IMG/VR virus record: IMGVR_UViG_3300045240_000051
Coordinates: 1-64,000 of that record
Strand: one strand, 5' to 3'
Source: a virus
Length of the DNA: 64,000 nucleotides
Shown: one piece after another, positions 1 through 9,614 of the stretch
Numbering within the stretch: position 1 is the stretch's first letter
Layout of the letters: every line of letters begins with the position of its first letter
The notes under the pieces: model-generated
What the model was told of the DNA's origin: nothing
The model's input: the letters and a program-made list of their open reading frames with translations, nothing else
Database searches by the model: none
Made by a program: the position numbers and the translations under genes

Positions 1-2
1 AT

Positions 3-719
3 GCTCTAACGCGTGCAACAGGGCAACAGTATACCACCGGTAATAATCAGCTTCCACAGGGTAGCGCCCAAGCCATGCAGCAGCCGGCCAAGTACGCCGG
101 CATTACTCCTAATGCGCCATACGGTGGTGCGGGGGGCGGCGGTGGCGGACAGCAGAAGGAGCGTCCGTTCGCCGATCAAGATGCCCTGCCGGAAGATTTG
201 CGGAGACAGGCTAACGCGTTATTTCCTAGGGTTGACCAAGAGGAACAGCGTACTGCGTTCATAGAAAAAAATATGACGGCGCGTGCCGAGCAACAGAGCA
301 AGTTGGAAGTTGCCAAGAATACACGATTGTATGGGAGCCAAGCCACAGGCGATGCCAGGACTAATGCGGCGCAGATAGCTGCGGACTCTCGTGAACAAGT
401 GGCTCGTACTAAATCACAAGCGGACATGTTTGCCGCCCAGGCCAAGAGCCCTATGGACGTGCAGAAGTACAAAACCCTTAGCTCGTATTTGACGGCCAAT
501 CCAGGAGCTACGCCGCAAGCGATCCGTCAGCAGATGGCCATACTTGGAATTAACCCGCAAGCGTTTACACAACAGCAGCCCCAGGCTCCTGCACAGCAGG
601 CCCAGGCGCAGCAAGGTGGTGGACCCGAAGCCTATCTTCGAAGCCATCCGGAGACTAGAGACCAGTACGACGCTAAGTTTGGACCAGGGGCCGCGGCTAA
701 GGTGCTTGGCCAACAGTAA
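3..719 (+). CDS. Gln-rich virion protein, 5' end cut by window
   Basis: The reading frame is open from the first bases of the window, so the true start lies upstream; the first internal Met is at 75. The visible product is rich in Gln, Ala and Gly, with a (Q/P/A)-rich linker followed by a conserved-looking C-terminus (EAYLRSHPETRDQYDAKFG). A C-terminal block of that kind is often seen on proteins encoded just before large internal virion proteins of short-tailed phages. The gene lies 9 bases upstream of the ejection-protein gene on the same strand. I infer a minor virion or ejection-associated protein; no enzymatic motif is visible. Confidence 0.75.
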   Translation, partial: ALTRATGQQYTTGNNQLPQGSAQAMQQPAKYAGITPNAPYGGAGGGGGGQQKERPFADQDALPEDLRRQANALFPRVDQEEQRTAFIEKNMTARAEQQSKLEVAKNTRLYGSQATGDARTNAAQIAADSREQVARTKSQADMFAAQAKSPMDVQKYKTLSSYLTANPGATPQAIRQQMAILGINPQAFTQQQPQAPAQQAQAQQGGGPEAYLRSHPETRDQYDAKFGPGAAAKVLGQQ

Positions 720-728
720 GGCCAGAAC

Positions 729-3700
729 GTGACTGACGCGACATATAGTGATCCGTCGGGGTCGGCGAATGTTTACGACCAATTCGACGCACCCAAAACG
801 CAGCAGCCACAAGCGCCGCAAGGGAACATCTACGACCAATTCGATGCCCCTAAACAAACGCAACCGCAAAACCCTTACGATCAATTCGACGAACCGGAAA
901 GTTCGCCGGGCGGCGCGTTCGCGCGTCAAGCGATTAAGCAAGCCCCAGCAGCCGCAGCGGGCTGGGTCGGTGGCGTTGCTGGCGCGGAAAGTGGAGCCGC
1001 GGCCGGTGCCGCAGTGGCTCCGTTCCTTGGTCCTCTGGCGCCGGTTGCACCACTAGGTGGCGCTATTATCGGCGGTCTGGCCGGTGCCGGTGGCGCCAGC
1101 TATCTGGCGACCAAGGGCGAAGACTGGGTTCTGGATAAACTAGGTTTGCGTGGCGGTACTGGCATGTTGAGCCAGCGCCAGGAGCAGGCCGATATCGAGC
1201 AACACCCTTACGCCAGTGAGGCAGGCGGCCTTGCGGACGTGCTTATAGGTGGCGCGGCCGGTGGAGCTACCCGCGGCGTGCGAGCCATAGGCGGGGCGAT
1301 TATGGGTGGCACGACTGCCGCCCAGGAGTATGCCGAGAACGGCGAAGTAAATCCTGTAAAAGTTGGCATGTCGGCTGTGGCGGGTGCTGTAGCGCCTAAC
1401 CCGCGCGGGTGGGTCAAGGATGTTACCGCCCCGGTAACTCGCATGCTCTCGCGCCCACAAGTAAACCCCGATGCCGCTGGCCGTCCAGACCTCAGAGGAC
1501 CACAAGACGAGAAGAAAGATATTGCCAACTCCAACGATATTACCACAGTGGCTCCCGGTGTCGCTGCGGATAACGCCCCTGCGCCTAAGAAGGGTGTACA
1601 GTCTGCGGCTAATACATCGGAAGGATCGGAACGTGACTACAGAAAAAATACACCGGCCGGCGCTGTTCAGGGAGTACGAACCGTCGAGTCCGAACCGAAT
1701 ATCAATACAGACGCTATACATCCAGACATTCAAGCAGCACTGGGGGGAGAAGATGAAGAAACTATCACTCAGGTGCCTAGCGTGGGTAATCGCCCCGTTC
1801 GCAATCCTGCTGTTCCTGGTGATGTGGCTAATAGACCAACTCAACCGGTTCCTGGGCAAGCTGCTACTCAGCCTGTGCCTGCTGATACTGGAAGCGTACC
1901 CCCCATCGAAAGCGGGATTGCCGAAGCTGGGGCCGCGCAGGGATTAGGCCAGAGAGTTCCACCTGAAATAGCTCAACGGCAAGAGCAAGCAGTAGCACAA
2001 GTCGATCCGGAACTGGCGCACCGGATAGGATCGCTTACGATACAAGGTCGGAACGCCGCTCAGATTTTTGCTGATCTGAAAGGTGCTATGACGCCACCTG
2101 CCATACGCGATGTGCGTAGCGGGCTTGGATTAAATCCGCAGACCAAGGATGTTATTCAAGGCGCGATGCGGGAAGCCGTGCAGCGCCCCATTGTTGAAAG
2201 TCCTGTTTCATCCATAGCCAACTCCATTCCAGGTGGCCCCGTTGTTGTGCATCCGGAAGTGCCACCGGAATTTAGGCCGTTCCTGGCGGTCCACGAAACC
2301 GTAGAGGAAAAACTGGAAGGTGCAGGGTATAAGACGGCGCATAAGGTGGCAACTATTGCCGAGCGTATGGCTGTGGAAGCCTCCGGTATGGACTGGAAAA
2401 AGTACCAGGACTGGTTCGCTACACATGGCAAGGCCATTGAAAAGACCCCTACCGATATGACGGCGCTCAAAGAGCAGTTTGGGCCCGACGTAAAGTTCCA
2501 CGTTGACCCGGAAGCAGCCGATGGACATTACACTTCGCACCTTGGCCCCGATGCCGGTACTGATGTTGCGCCAAAACTAAATCCTGATCCAGACAGCCCG
2601 AGTCAGATATTCGCGCGTGCCAACGCTGCACGCTCTCAAGGGCAGACTAAGCCCGGTAAGGTGTACTTAGAGGCAATCAAACATCTTAAGTCTGTAGGCT
2701 TGAACAAGGTTGCGGACGAACTGGCCAAGCTGCCGGCCGGCGAGCGCGAAGCCAAGGCTGCACAGCTTCTGGCTATGGAGCGGAACAAGGGCGGCGAAGC
2801 CGAAGTACCTAAGAACGTACGTGTCCCGGCTAAAGGCTATAAGACCGATACCGGTATTACTGCATCTGGAAAAGCAGACCTGGAACGCAAACAGGGAGTG
2901 TTGGACGCTGTTAAGAGCGCCTTCGATAAATTCAAGGGTGATAAGGAAGATGTTATACCTACGACCACTTCCGATAAGGCAAAGGTTATCGAACGGGCCA
3001 AGCAGGCAGTAGCCCATGCCACCGAGCAGAACAAGGGCGCTGATCCGATCAAGACATACAGGGCTCTTAACGATCCCAACTGGCGCTGGATGCGTGATGC
3101 CAAGCGCGTAGTTGACAGTCCTACGCCAAAGAACATTTCAGAGTTCATCACTAACGAAAAGCTTGCTTTTGCCGGTGGCGCCAAGGACGCGCAGCAGACC
3201 GCACGTATCAAGGCCGATACGGAACTGCGCCCTGGTCCGCCCCCCGTGGAGGAAGCTAGTGAGCAAGCTATACCACGTGAAACCTTCGAGCCTGTACCGG
3301 TCGTAGCCGCGGGCAAGGATAACTCCTACGTCGAAGCGCAGAACGAAGTCCGCGACTACGTTAACAACCTGCCGGGCAAGGACTATGAAACCCTGGCCGA
3401 GCAGTACGATCTGCATAACGAACTGGACGAACCGGCCGATCCCAAGGAACTACTTGGCAACTTCAAGCAGACCATTGCCGAGACTACCAAAAAGCGTCCG
3501 GGTGTAATAGAACGTGTACCAGCCGAAGATGTAACCGGTACGCCACAGCCTGTTCGCAACAAGCGAGATATAGATAGGTTCGCACCCACCAAAGAGGGCG
3601 GCGCTGCATCGGCTGGACGAGTGCTTACTGGTGAGGAAAAAGCCAAGGCCATTGCGGCCATGAACATGCCAGCGGCTACGCGTAACGTGGACGAGCGTAT

Positions 3701-6110
3701 CAAATCCGAAGAAGACGCCGTTACACGACAAGCCATGGCACGCAAGAACATGCCGAAAAATCTTAGCGAAGCCACTGGCAAACTAATAAAAGGCGTAACG
3801 CAAGCTTCCGGCGTGCCGTTGCAAAACACTTGGGACGCTGCCAAAGAGCGCATGGCTGACTACCTTAAAGACAGCACCGGTAAAGTTTCATTCAAGCCGT
3901 TCTCCTGGATGCAGAAGCGTCTGGTGGATGCCTTTTCGCCTCATGCGCTTCCGGCTGTGGACCAGTATGTGGAGTCCTTGGGTGATCTGTTTAACGAACA
4001 TCGCAATAAAGGGCAGAACCGCGATAGCGAAATATTTGCCAACGCCATGGCCGCGCCGGATCACACGCCGGAAGAATGGAAGCAAATACACGAGGCCCAC
4101 GATAACCGCACCACGTCCGCGCTGCCTACAGAATTGCGCGATACGTATAACAACCGTATCAAGCCTCTGACGGACAAATATGGGCGAGATTACGATTGGG
4201 TACGTACCAACGATAAAGACCTTGATCTGCCACGGCGTTACGACGATGGCACGGTGGCCTTCCAGCCGTTGCTGAAAGAGGGTTCGCAAGTATTCGACCG
4301 CGAGAAGGAGAACGATCCAGTTACCCGCCTTCGCACCTTGTCGGATTATACCGGGCCACTGCAAGAACGTAGCTACTTCGCTTTGGATAATGGCCAGGGG
4401 CGGCGTATCATATTCAAGCCGGGTGACGGTGAGATATCGATCTATAAGATCAGCCCCAAGACCGGCAAGACTACTACGTCCAAAGTTGCCACGGTGGATT
4501 TTGACGGCGATCCCGGCGATAGAATAACGTTAAAGATAAATGGCAATACTGACACCTTTTCGGTGGACAATGCCACAGCCAAAGAAATTATGGCCAGTGT
4601 CAAGAACGAAGATGGAACGCCGCTTAAGTACCACGAGAGCCCGCTTACCGCATGGTCTAATGCAGTTCGCGGCGTAGGGCAGGTGCGCGACAATGTAATG
4701 CTGTTGCAGAAAATAGAGAATTCCAAACCGTTCTTAGAGAACGCCACTAAGAACGCCAAGGAAGCCGAAGCAAAAGGGTACATCAAGACCACCCTGCCAC
4801 AGATGAAAGACTGGTACATGGAGCCGCGGATCGCCGAGGCCATGGATGATTTCGCTGCCCCCGGGTTTAGCGATCTGCACGTCCAGGGTTTGCGCAATGC
4901 AGCTACCGGGCTTATCAAAACCATGTACACGTTCGGCCCGTTCGTCCATGCGCTTAATGAAGCTGATCTGTGGGCCACGTCCCGTGGCTTCGACTGGCTC
5001 AATCCGAAGGGTTACCAGTCCATCGTGAAAAATGGATACAAAGCCATCAAGTCTGTCAATACGCAAGACGATTTACAACGGCAAATACGAGCCGTTGGCG
5101 GCAACCCCATGTTGGGCGCGGTGCTTACCCGCGACCTAATTACGCAAATTGCAGAAAAGTCCGGGCTTGAAATTACTCGCAACGCCCCCGCCTGGGACCC
5201 GATAGCCAAGTCGTTTGGCATAAGCACCGCCGACTTGGGGCGTGGTGTGTATAAAGAGTCCAGCAAGATCATGTGGAAGTTGAGCGACATTCTCCTTACG
5301 CAGAAGGTTATAGAGAATATGGACATACATAAAATGTCCTTGACCGATGCTGTTAACGACGCTCACAAGTTCATTTCGGATTATCGCATTGGGCCACGGG
5401 TAGCCAACTCTAGGTTCATTGCCAAGTTTCTTGCGGACCCTGCCACATCTTTGTTCGGCCGATATCACATGGGGCTGTGGAACTCCATGGGCCATATGAG
5501 CCGTAATCTTGTCAAGGGTACACCGGAGGAACGTACCAAGGCGGCTGGACAGCTTATCGCGTCTGGCGTCATGGCGTACTTGATCTATCCGGCGCTGGAT
5601 AACGCGGCCCAGTATATCACTGGCAACAACGACGCAAGTTTTGGCCGGCGCGGGTTTGCCACCATACCTAATTCCTTGTCGGAACTGGCCCAAGGTAAGA
5701 GGGATTATACCAAGACCGCGGCGGACGTGTTCACGCCGTCCCTGCCGCTGAATGCCCTTGGCCAAGCCCTCCATAACACCGACTGGAAGGGCCAGCCGAT
5801 CATCCAGAAAATGGATTACACCAAGCATCCGGAAAGAGCTTTTACCGCGGCTGGTGAACTGGCGGATACGGCTGGCTCGGCCCTGGTAGCACCGTATGCT
5901 ACGCTGGCTACGGGACTGCACGAGCCAGGAGCCACCCCTGCGTCTGTGGCCGGTAAGTTCGCCACTGCTGCTGTGGGTATAACCAACCCGACGGATCAGG
6001 CGCGGAAGTACATGCACAACCAGCCTAAGTACAACGAGCAGGACTTGAAAAAGCGAGCGCAGAAGAACGCCGGGCCTATTGAACGCCTTACCAATTACTT
6101 AACGAGGTAA
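729..6110 (+). CDS. Large internal virion (ejection) protein, 1793 aa
   Basis: A GTG start follows the upstream stop by 9 bases. The N-terminus has three YDQFD repeats (residues 16-20, 35-39, 50-54), then a Gly/Ala-rich hydrophobic stretch at about 75-135 that resembles a membrane-inserting glycine-zipper segment. Around residue 515 there is an H-E-x3-E cluster followed by Y-x2-A-H, as in a group of phage polyvalent proteins with possible peptidase relatives. The rest is Lys/Glu/Gln-rich and probably helical. Size, composition and position next to other virion genes fit a protein stored in the capsid and injected with the DNA. No lysozyme or RNA polymerase signature was found. Confidence 0.75.
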   Translation: MTDATYSDPSGSANVYDQFDAPKTQQPQAPQGNIYDQFDAPKQTQPQNPYDQFDEPESSPGGAFARQAIKQAPAAAAGWVGGVAGAESGAAAGAAVAPFLGPLAPVAPLGGAIIGGLAGAGGASYLATKGEDWVLDKLGLRGGTGMLSQRQEQADIEQHPYASEAGGLADVLIGGAAGGATRGVRAIGGAIMGGTTAAQEYAENGEVNPVKVGMSAVAGAVAPNPRGWVKDVTAPVTRMLSRPQVNPDAAGRPDLRGPQDEKKDIANSNDITTVAPGVAADNAPAPKKGVQSAANTSEGSERDYRKNTPAGAVQGVRTVESEPNINTDAIHPDIQAALGGEDEETITQVPSVGNRPVRNPAVPGDVANRPTQPVPGQAATQPVPADTGSVPPIESGIAEAGAAQGLGQRVPPEIAQRQEQAVAQVDPELAHRIGSLTIQGRNAAQIFADLKGAMTPPAIRDVRSGLGLNPQTKDVIQGAMREAVQRPIVESPVSSIANSIPGGPVVVHPEVPPEFRPFLAVHETVEEKLEGAGYKTAHKVATIAERMAVEASGMDWKKYQDWFATHGKAIEKTPTDMTALKEQFGPDVKFHVDPEAADGHYTSHLGPDAGTDVAPKLNPDPDSPSQIFARANAARSQGQTKPGKVYLEAIKHLKSVGLNKVADELAKLPAGEREAKAAQLLAMERNKGGEAEVPKNVRVPAKGYKTDTGITASGKADLERKQGVLDAVKSAFDKFKGDKEDVIPTTTSDKAKVIERAKQAVAHATEQNKGADPIKTYRALNDPNWRWMRDAKRVVDSPTPKNISEFITNEKLAFAGGAKDAQQTARIKADTELRPGPPPVEEASEQAIPRETFEPVPVVAAGKDNSYVEAQNEVRDYVNNLPGKDYETLAEQYDLHNELDEPADPKELLGNFKQTIAETTKKRPGVIERVPAEDVTGTPQPVRNKRDIDRFAPTKEGGAASAGRVLTGEEKAKAIAAMNMPAATRNVDERIKSEEDAVTRQAMARKNMPKNLSEATGKLIKGVTQASGVPLQNTWDAAKERMADYLKDSTGKVSFKPFSWMQKRLVDAFSPHALPAVDQYVESLGDLFNEHRNKGQNRDSEIFANAMAAPDHTPEEWKQIHEAHDNRTTSALPTELRDTYNNRIKPLTDKYGRDYDWVRTNDKDLDLPRRYDDGTVAFQPLLKEGSQVFDREKENDPVTRLRTLSDYTGPLQERSYFALDNGQGRRIIFKPGDGEISIYKISPKTGKTTTSKVATVDFDGDPGDRITLKINGNTDTFSVDNATAKEIMASVKNEDGTPLKYHESPLTAWSNAVRGVGQVRDNVMLLQKIENSKPFLENATKNAKEAEAKGYIKTTLPQMKDWYMEPRIAEAMDDFAAPGFSDLHVQGLRNAATGLIKTMYTFGPFVHALNEADLWATSRGFDWLNPKGYQSIVKNGYKAIKSVNTQDDLQRQIRAVGGNPMLGAVLTRDLITQIAEKSGLEITRNAPAWDPIAKSFGISTADLGRGVYKESSKIMWKLSDILLTQKVIENMDIHKMSLTDAVNDAHKFISDYRIGPRVANSRFIAKFLADPATSLFGRYHMGLWNSMGHMSRNLVKGTPEERTKAAGQLIASGVMAYLIYPALDNAAQYITGNNDASFGRRGFATIPNSLSELAQGKRDYTKTAADVFTPSLPLNALGQALHNTDWKGQPIIQKMDYTKHPERAFTAAGELADTAGSALVAPYATLATGLHEPGATPASVAGKFATAAVGITNPTDQARKYMHNQPKYNEQDLKKRAQKNAGPIERLTNYLTR
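1423..1437. repeat. Dispersed palindrome copy 1 (N5)
   Basis: TTACC-GCCCC-GGTAA inside the ejection-protein gene, read as Val-Thr-Ala-Pro-Val-Thr. Confidence 0.8.
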
Positions 6111-6112
6111 GT

Positions 6113-6127
6113 TTACCGTCACGGTAA
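6113..6127. repeat. Dispersed palindrome copy 2 (N5), intercistronic
   Basis: TTACCGTCACGGTAA, a perfect 15-bp dyad with a single central base. It begins 3 bases after the ejection-protein stop and ends 10 bases before the next ATG. Confidence 0.85.
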
Positions 6128-6137
6128 CGAGGGTTAA

Positions 6138-6497
6138 ATGCCGTTCAAGAAGGTAGGCTCTAATGAATATAGTTCTCCTTCTGGTCGTCATTTTAATGGC
6201 GCGCAGGTACGCCTCTACTACGCAAACGGGGGGAAATTCCCAGGAGAGAAAACTATGAGCAATAAAGGCTATATGGGTAAGAGCACGAGCTACGCGCAGG
6301 GGGGGCCTGTCCTTGGCAAAGTGAGCGAGTTCCTTAAGGCCGAAAACGAGTTTACGGACCCGGACGAAGGCGAGAAGGGCGACAGCGCCGACGAAGACCA
6401 GAAGTACGGTAAAACCGGCGCTGGTGCGGGTAAAGGCTTTACAAAGCCCCCCAAGGCTGCTGGCAAGTCATTGAAACCGGTCAAACCGCGTAGTTAA
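6138..6497 (+). CDS. Small basic virion-associated protein, possible two-start gene
   Basis: The 119-residue product has two parts. Residues 1-36 (MPFKKVGSNEYSSPSG..., containing VRLYYANGG) look like a free-standing small phage protein. Residues 40-119 begin MSNKGYMGKSTSYAQGG, a typical start of another small phage protein, and end in a Lys/Gly/Pro-rich tail. An AGGAGAG Shine-Dalgarno sits 8-9 bases before the internal ATG at 6255, so the second part may be translated separately. Function is unknown; position suggests a late virion or assembly protein. The stop overlaps the stop of the convergent gene. Confidence 0.7.
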   Translation: MPFKKVGSNEYSSPSGRHFNGAQVRLYYANGGKFPGEKTMSNKGYMGKSTSYAQGGPVLGKVSEFLKAENEFTDPDEGEKGDSADEDQKYGKTGAGAGKGFTKPPKAAGKSLKPVKPRS

Positions 6498-6610
6498 GTA
6501 TCCTTATCCGCGGGGGGCGTGCCGAACATCCAGTCGGCCAAATAATCGTCGTCCCCAAAATTGCGGGTGCGCTTTCTAAGCCTTTGATACTTCTTGCGAA
6601 GTTGGCGCAT
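6494..6610 (-). CDS. 38-aa basic small protein
   Basis: A strong AGGAGGG Shine-Dalgarno precedes the ATG at 6610 at good spacing. The peptide starts MRQLRKKYQRLRKRTR and ends acidic (FGDDDYLADWMFGTPPADK). It overlaps the end of the primase-helicase gene by 35 bases, as is common in this operon, and is the last gene of the early operon. Its TAA shares a TTAA palindrome with the stop of the convergent late gene. Function is unknown; the Arg/Lys-rich N-terminus could bind nucleic acid. Confidence 0.6.
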   Translation of the reverse strand: MRQLRKKYQRLRKRTRNFGDDDYLADWMFGTPPADKDT

Positions 6611-9605
6611 TGGAACCCTCCTGGGAAGGTACTAACCCTACCACGTCAGACTTAAGGACCTGTGCCCCCGGTCGTTCGTCCATGGGCGTATGGGCGAAAA
6701 GCTGTCCCTCCAACTCGCTGCCGGGCGGTATGGGTATCTGGATGATGGTCTCCTGGCCACCGGACAGTGTAGTACCCGCGGTAAGGTCTACTCGCTTTAC
6801 CCCTATCTCGGCCAAGAAGTGCTTCTTGAGACCGTTGAACACCGCGGTCTTTTCGTAGCTGGTGGCGTCCAGGATTTCCTCGAACTTGGTCTTGGATATA
6901 CGCACCCGCCTGTGCGTGGTGTCCCACTCCACATGAACCTGCCCAGGCCGTGGTAGTGTCTTGAGCACCGTCACCACCGGCTTACCACGCCCCAAGTGCC
7001 GTCCTGCTGTCCATATCATATTCTCCACCAGGGACTTCATCACCAGGGTAAGCACGTCGCTTACGTGTAACTCGGTATTGCTGACGGTGGAGCTACCTTT
7101 GACATGCTCCCGCTGCATGGCGAACTGGCGAAGAAGATACCTATACATTTCCCCCAGGTTGAACTGTGCCAGCCCAAGCTTGTTGGCAAACGCAGCCCCC
7201 GCTATGGTAGTGGCGCATGTGGCCGTCCAGAACCGTTCCTCACTTGCCACCTTGATCTGGTCTTCGAAATCGTTGAGAATAGCTCGCGTATCCCGTTCCA
7301 CCAGTTCCGTATTACGACCCAGCCACTCGGCGTATTGCTTACCGGCCCAGCCAAAGTTGTAATCTAGACTCTTGATAAGGTGCTCTACGTCGGACGCACG
7401 CTGCGTATCCGGACGCTTCTCCACTTCGATTTGAAACACCCTGCGAAGCTGTGCGTCCGTGTTCTTGACGTGCTTGGTTATCTCGTCCCACAGGGAAAGA
7501 TTAGACCCTACGCAAATCATCGCCTGCCAATTACCCGACTCCCTGAACGACCTATCGGAGTGCAGCTTGTTACCTTCCACACCCTCGGTCAATGACCCCA
7601 GGATATGCCGCACATTCTCAATACGCTTCTTGTCGGATATCTCGTCCCAGTATGCCGGAAGGTTTCGCAATTCTCCAAGCTTCTTCATCAAGGCCAACGG
7701 CGACGCGGTAGGCGTGTCCTTGGTCATCTTGGGATTGCCCCACACCGCGGAGCCGATACTAATGGCCGTGGACTTGTGCGCCCCCGACTGTGCGCTCATG
7801 GCATGGAGCATGCCGTTGTATTGAGCCGGTACGTGCATAAGCGGCGATCCGAATGCCACCGCTATGATCGTCTCTAGGTCCGGACGCTTCTGATCGGTGA
7901 CGATCTTGATAGCCGCGCGCCAGTTATCCATCTTGCCAGACGGCGTGTAATGCTGCTGTAGGCGTTCGTCGGCATAGCCTGCTTGGTGGTCCTGGCCATC
8001 CTTGCGGTACACCTGTCCACCGTAGGCGAAGCCTACCTGCTCGCCGCCCTCGTATATCCACCCGTACGGAACCGTGTTAATGCGCGCCTTGGCTGCGTCA
8101 AGTTTTTCTGTCCAGCTACTCATAAAAGCCCTCACTCTTTTTTCGTTCTTAACGTATGGTTTGATACGCCGGCTGCGCAAAGCTACCATAAGCTTCGTGT
8201 CCGTGGCAAGTTCAGTCTCGGGGATAGACACGCGCTGTTCCCGTTCCAAGTCCAGCGAAGTCGTAAGGTTCATTGCCGCGGGGCCGTTCTGCATCCACGG
8301 CAGGGTAAGCCTACACTCAAACAACTGCGCGTACTCGTCCTGTGTGGCGCCACTACCGATTTGCTTCTGCACTAATTCGCAAATATAGCCCGTTTCAGCA
8401 TCTACGATGTACCCGTTTGGGAGGTACATATCGGGGGGTGAAGGGGGCGCGGTGGCAGGCTGCGGTATAATTTTAGGGGTGCATAGGTTGAGGGGCGACC
8501 GGATGCTGCCGCGGAGCGGACACGCTGCACAAGATAAGCAACCTGCATTCTCGAAAGCCGCGCAGCTTGGCCACCCAATGCCATTCTCCCTGTCCGTCTT
8601 TTTACGCGCAAATAATGCTTCGGTTTCTTCCGGAGTATAAGTCTTGTACCCACGCGAAAGAACGTGGGACAGCGCGGGCCCGTCTTCAAGGAACGTACAC
8701 GCGAGTACGTCGAGCATCCATAGGCCCTGTTCATAGTTCGCTCCATGCGTCTTATAGGCATCCTGAAAGTGCGGGCATCCCTTGAACAGTCCTGTGTAAT
8801 CAAGCGGGGTGTCGTCCCGCAAACTTAAACCCTCGGCTAGGCTTTCGATCCCACCAGTAGGTATTGGTCTGGCGGGGAATTTCGACAAATCAAAAACTGG
8901 TTTTGTTACCGGGCCGGTAATAGACGTTAGCGATGGTGATGCCCGAATACTATCAAAGACCGCAAAATCATAGTCCATACCAAGAGCAGCAAGCCGTACA
9001 GGCCGTGGCGGCGCTGTTTTTCGGTTGAATGTTCCGGGAACACGAAGCACTCTTGCGCTGTCAGTGGTGATCCCGTGGTCGCATTTGAGTCCGTGAAGGC
9101 GTGTAAGTGTTTCAAGACCATCGGCGTACGGTTGCCATTCTTCTTTTGTGAGGGGCCGGTCGCTGATCCAATAGACGTGGCACCCTCCGCTTCCGGAGAG
9201 GACGAGCGCACTGGGCGCGGGTAGTTTCGCCTTCCCAACGAAGTCCGTAACGGCGCTGATTGCTTCTGCGGTTGACCCATATCCATTACCATCTTTAACG
9301 TCTACGTCGATCCATAGCGCCTTGAGCCTATGCACGTTGCGCTGGTTTCGCAACGCCGTTGCGTGGCCCTGGTATATTTTACCGGTGGCCCGCTGGCTGG
9401 ACATACAGAAGTAGATATCTTTAGCTACGCTCGGCTTGACAGCCAGCCACTGCGCCATACCCAGGAAGTCTTCCACCTTGGTGTACGGGCGCCCCCGCAT
9501 ACCAGGAGACTTGTCCGTTGTCCAGTGCAGATTGCAAAACCCCGGCTCGCCATCGGCGGGCCAGGGTAATACTCTACGCAGGAATTCAGTAATATTTCCT
9601 GCCAC
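6576..9605 (-). CDS. AEP-type primase-helicase (PrimPol plus DUF927-like helicase)
   Basis: The 1009-residue product starts at GTG behind an AAGG site. The N-terminal third shows archaeo-eukaryotic primase motifs: D100-V-D102 in LWIDVDVK, His143 in SGSGGCHVYW, and a third acidic site near C175-D-H-G...D182. Around 350 is a four-Cys cluster (C-x7-C-x2-C-x2-C) likely to bind zinc. The C-terminal half resembles DUF927-type superfamily 3-like helicases: a degenerate P-loop with GAHKST, then an acidic YWDEISDKK segment. Known relatives prime and unwind phage DNA. It is the largest early gene and probably the replicative primase-helicase. The lysine-containing P-loop lacks the usual GxGK spacing. 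Confidence 0.8.
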   Translation of the reverse strand: MAGNITEFLRRVLPWPADGEPGFCNLHWTTDKSPGMRGRPYTKVEDFLGMAQWLAVKPSVAKDIYFCMSSQRATGKIYQGHATALRNQRNVHRLKALWIDVDVKDGNGYGSTAEAISAVTDFVGKAKLPAPSALVLSGSGGCHVYWISDRPLTKEEWQPYADGLETLTRLHGLKCDHGITTDSARVLRVPGTFNRKTAPPRPVRLAALGMDYDFAVFDSIRASPSLTSITGPVTKPVFDLSKFPARPIPTGGIESLAEGLSLRDDTPLDYTGLFKGCPHFQDAYKTHGANYEQGLWMLDVLACTFLEDGPALSHVLSRGYKTYTPEETEALFARKKTDRENGIGWPSCAAFENAGCLSCAACPLRGSIRSPLNLCTPKIIPQPATAPPSPPDMYLPNGYIVDAETGYICELVQKQIGSGATQDEYAQLFECRLTLPWMQNGPAAMNLTTSLDLEREQRVSIPETELATDTKLMVALRSRRIKPYVKNEKRVRAFMSSWTEKLDAAKARINTVPYGWIYEGGEQVGFAYGGQVYRKDGQDHQAGYADERLQQHYTPSGKMDNWRAAIKIVTDQKRPDLETIIAVAFGSPLMHVPAQYNGMLHAMSAQSGAHKSTAISIGSAVWGNPKMTKDTPTASPLALMKKLGELRNLPAYWDEISDKKRIENVRHILGSLTEGVEGNKLHSDRSFRESGNWQAMICVGSNLSLWDEITKHVKNTDAQLRRVFQIEVEKRPDTQRASDVEHLIKSLDYNFGWAGKQYAEWLGRNTELVERDTRAILNDFEDQIKVASEERFWTATCATTIAGAAFANKLGLAQFNLGEMYRYLLRQFAMQREHVKGSSTVSNTELHVSDVLTLVMKSLVENMIWTAGRHLGRGKPVVTVLKTLPRPGQVHVEWDTTHRRVRISKTKFEEILDATSYEKTAVFNGLKKHFLAEIGVKRVDLTAGTTLSGGQETIIQIPIPPGSELEGQLFAHTPMDERPGAQVLKSDVVGLVPSQEGSNAPTSQEVSKA
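8906..8920. repeat. Dispersed palindrome copy 3 (N5)
   Basis: TTACC-GGGCC-GGTAA inside the primase-helicase gene, read on the minus strand as Ile-Thr-Gly-Pro-Val-Thr. Confidence 0.8.
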
Positions 9606-9614
9606 CGTGTAACC

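Noticed and set aside
1140-1859. Long minus-strand frames within the ejection-protein gene
   Set aside because: They lie opposite a well-supported gene and have shadow-like Arg/Ser/His composition. The same applies to 3383-3853 and 5136-6017.
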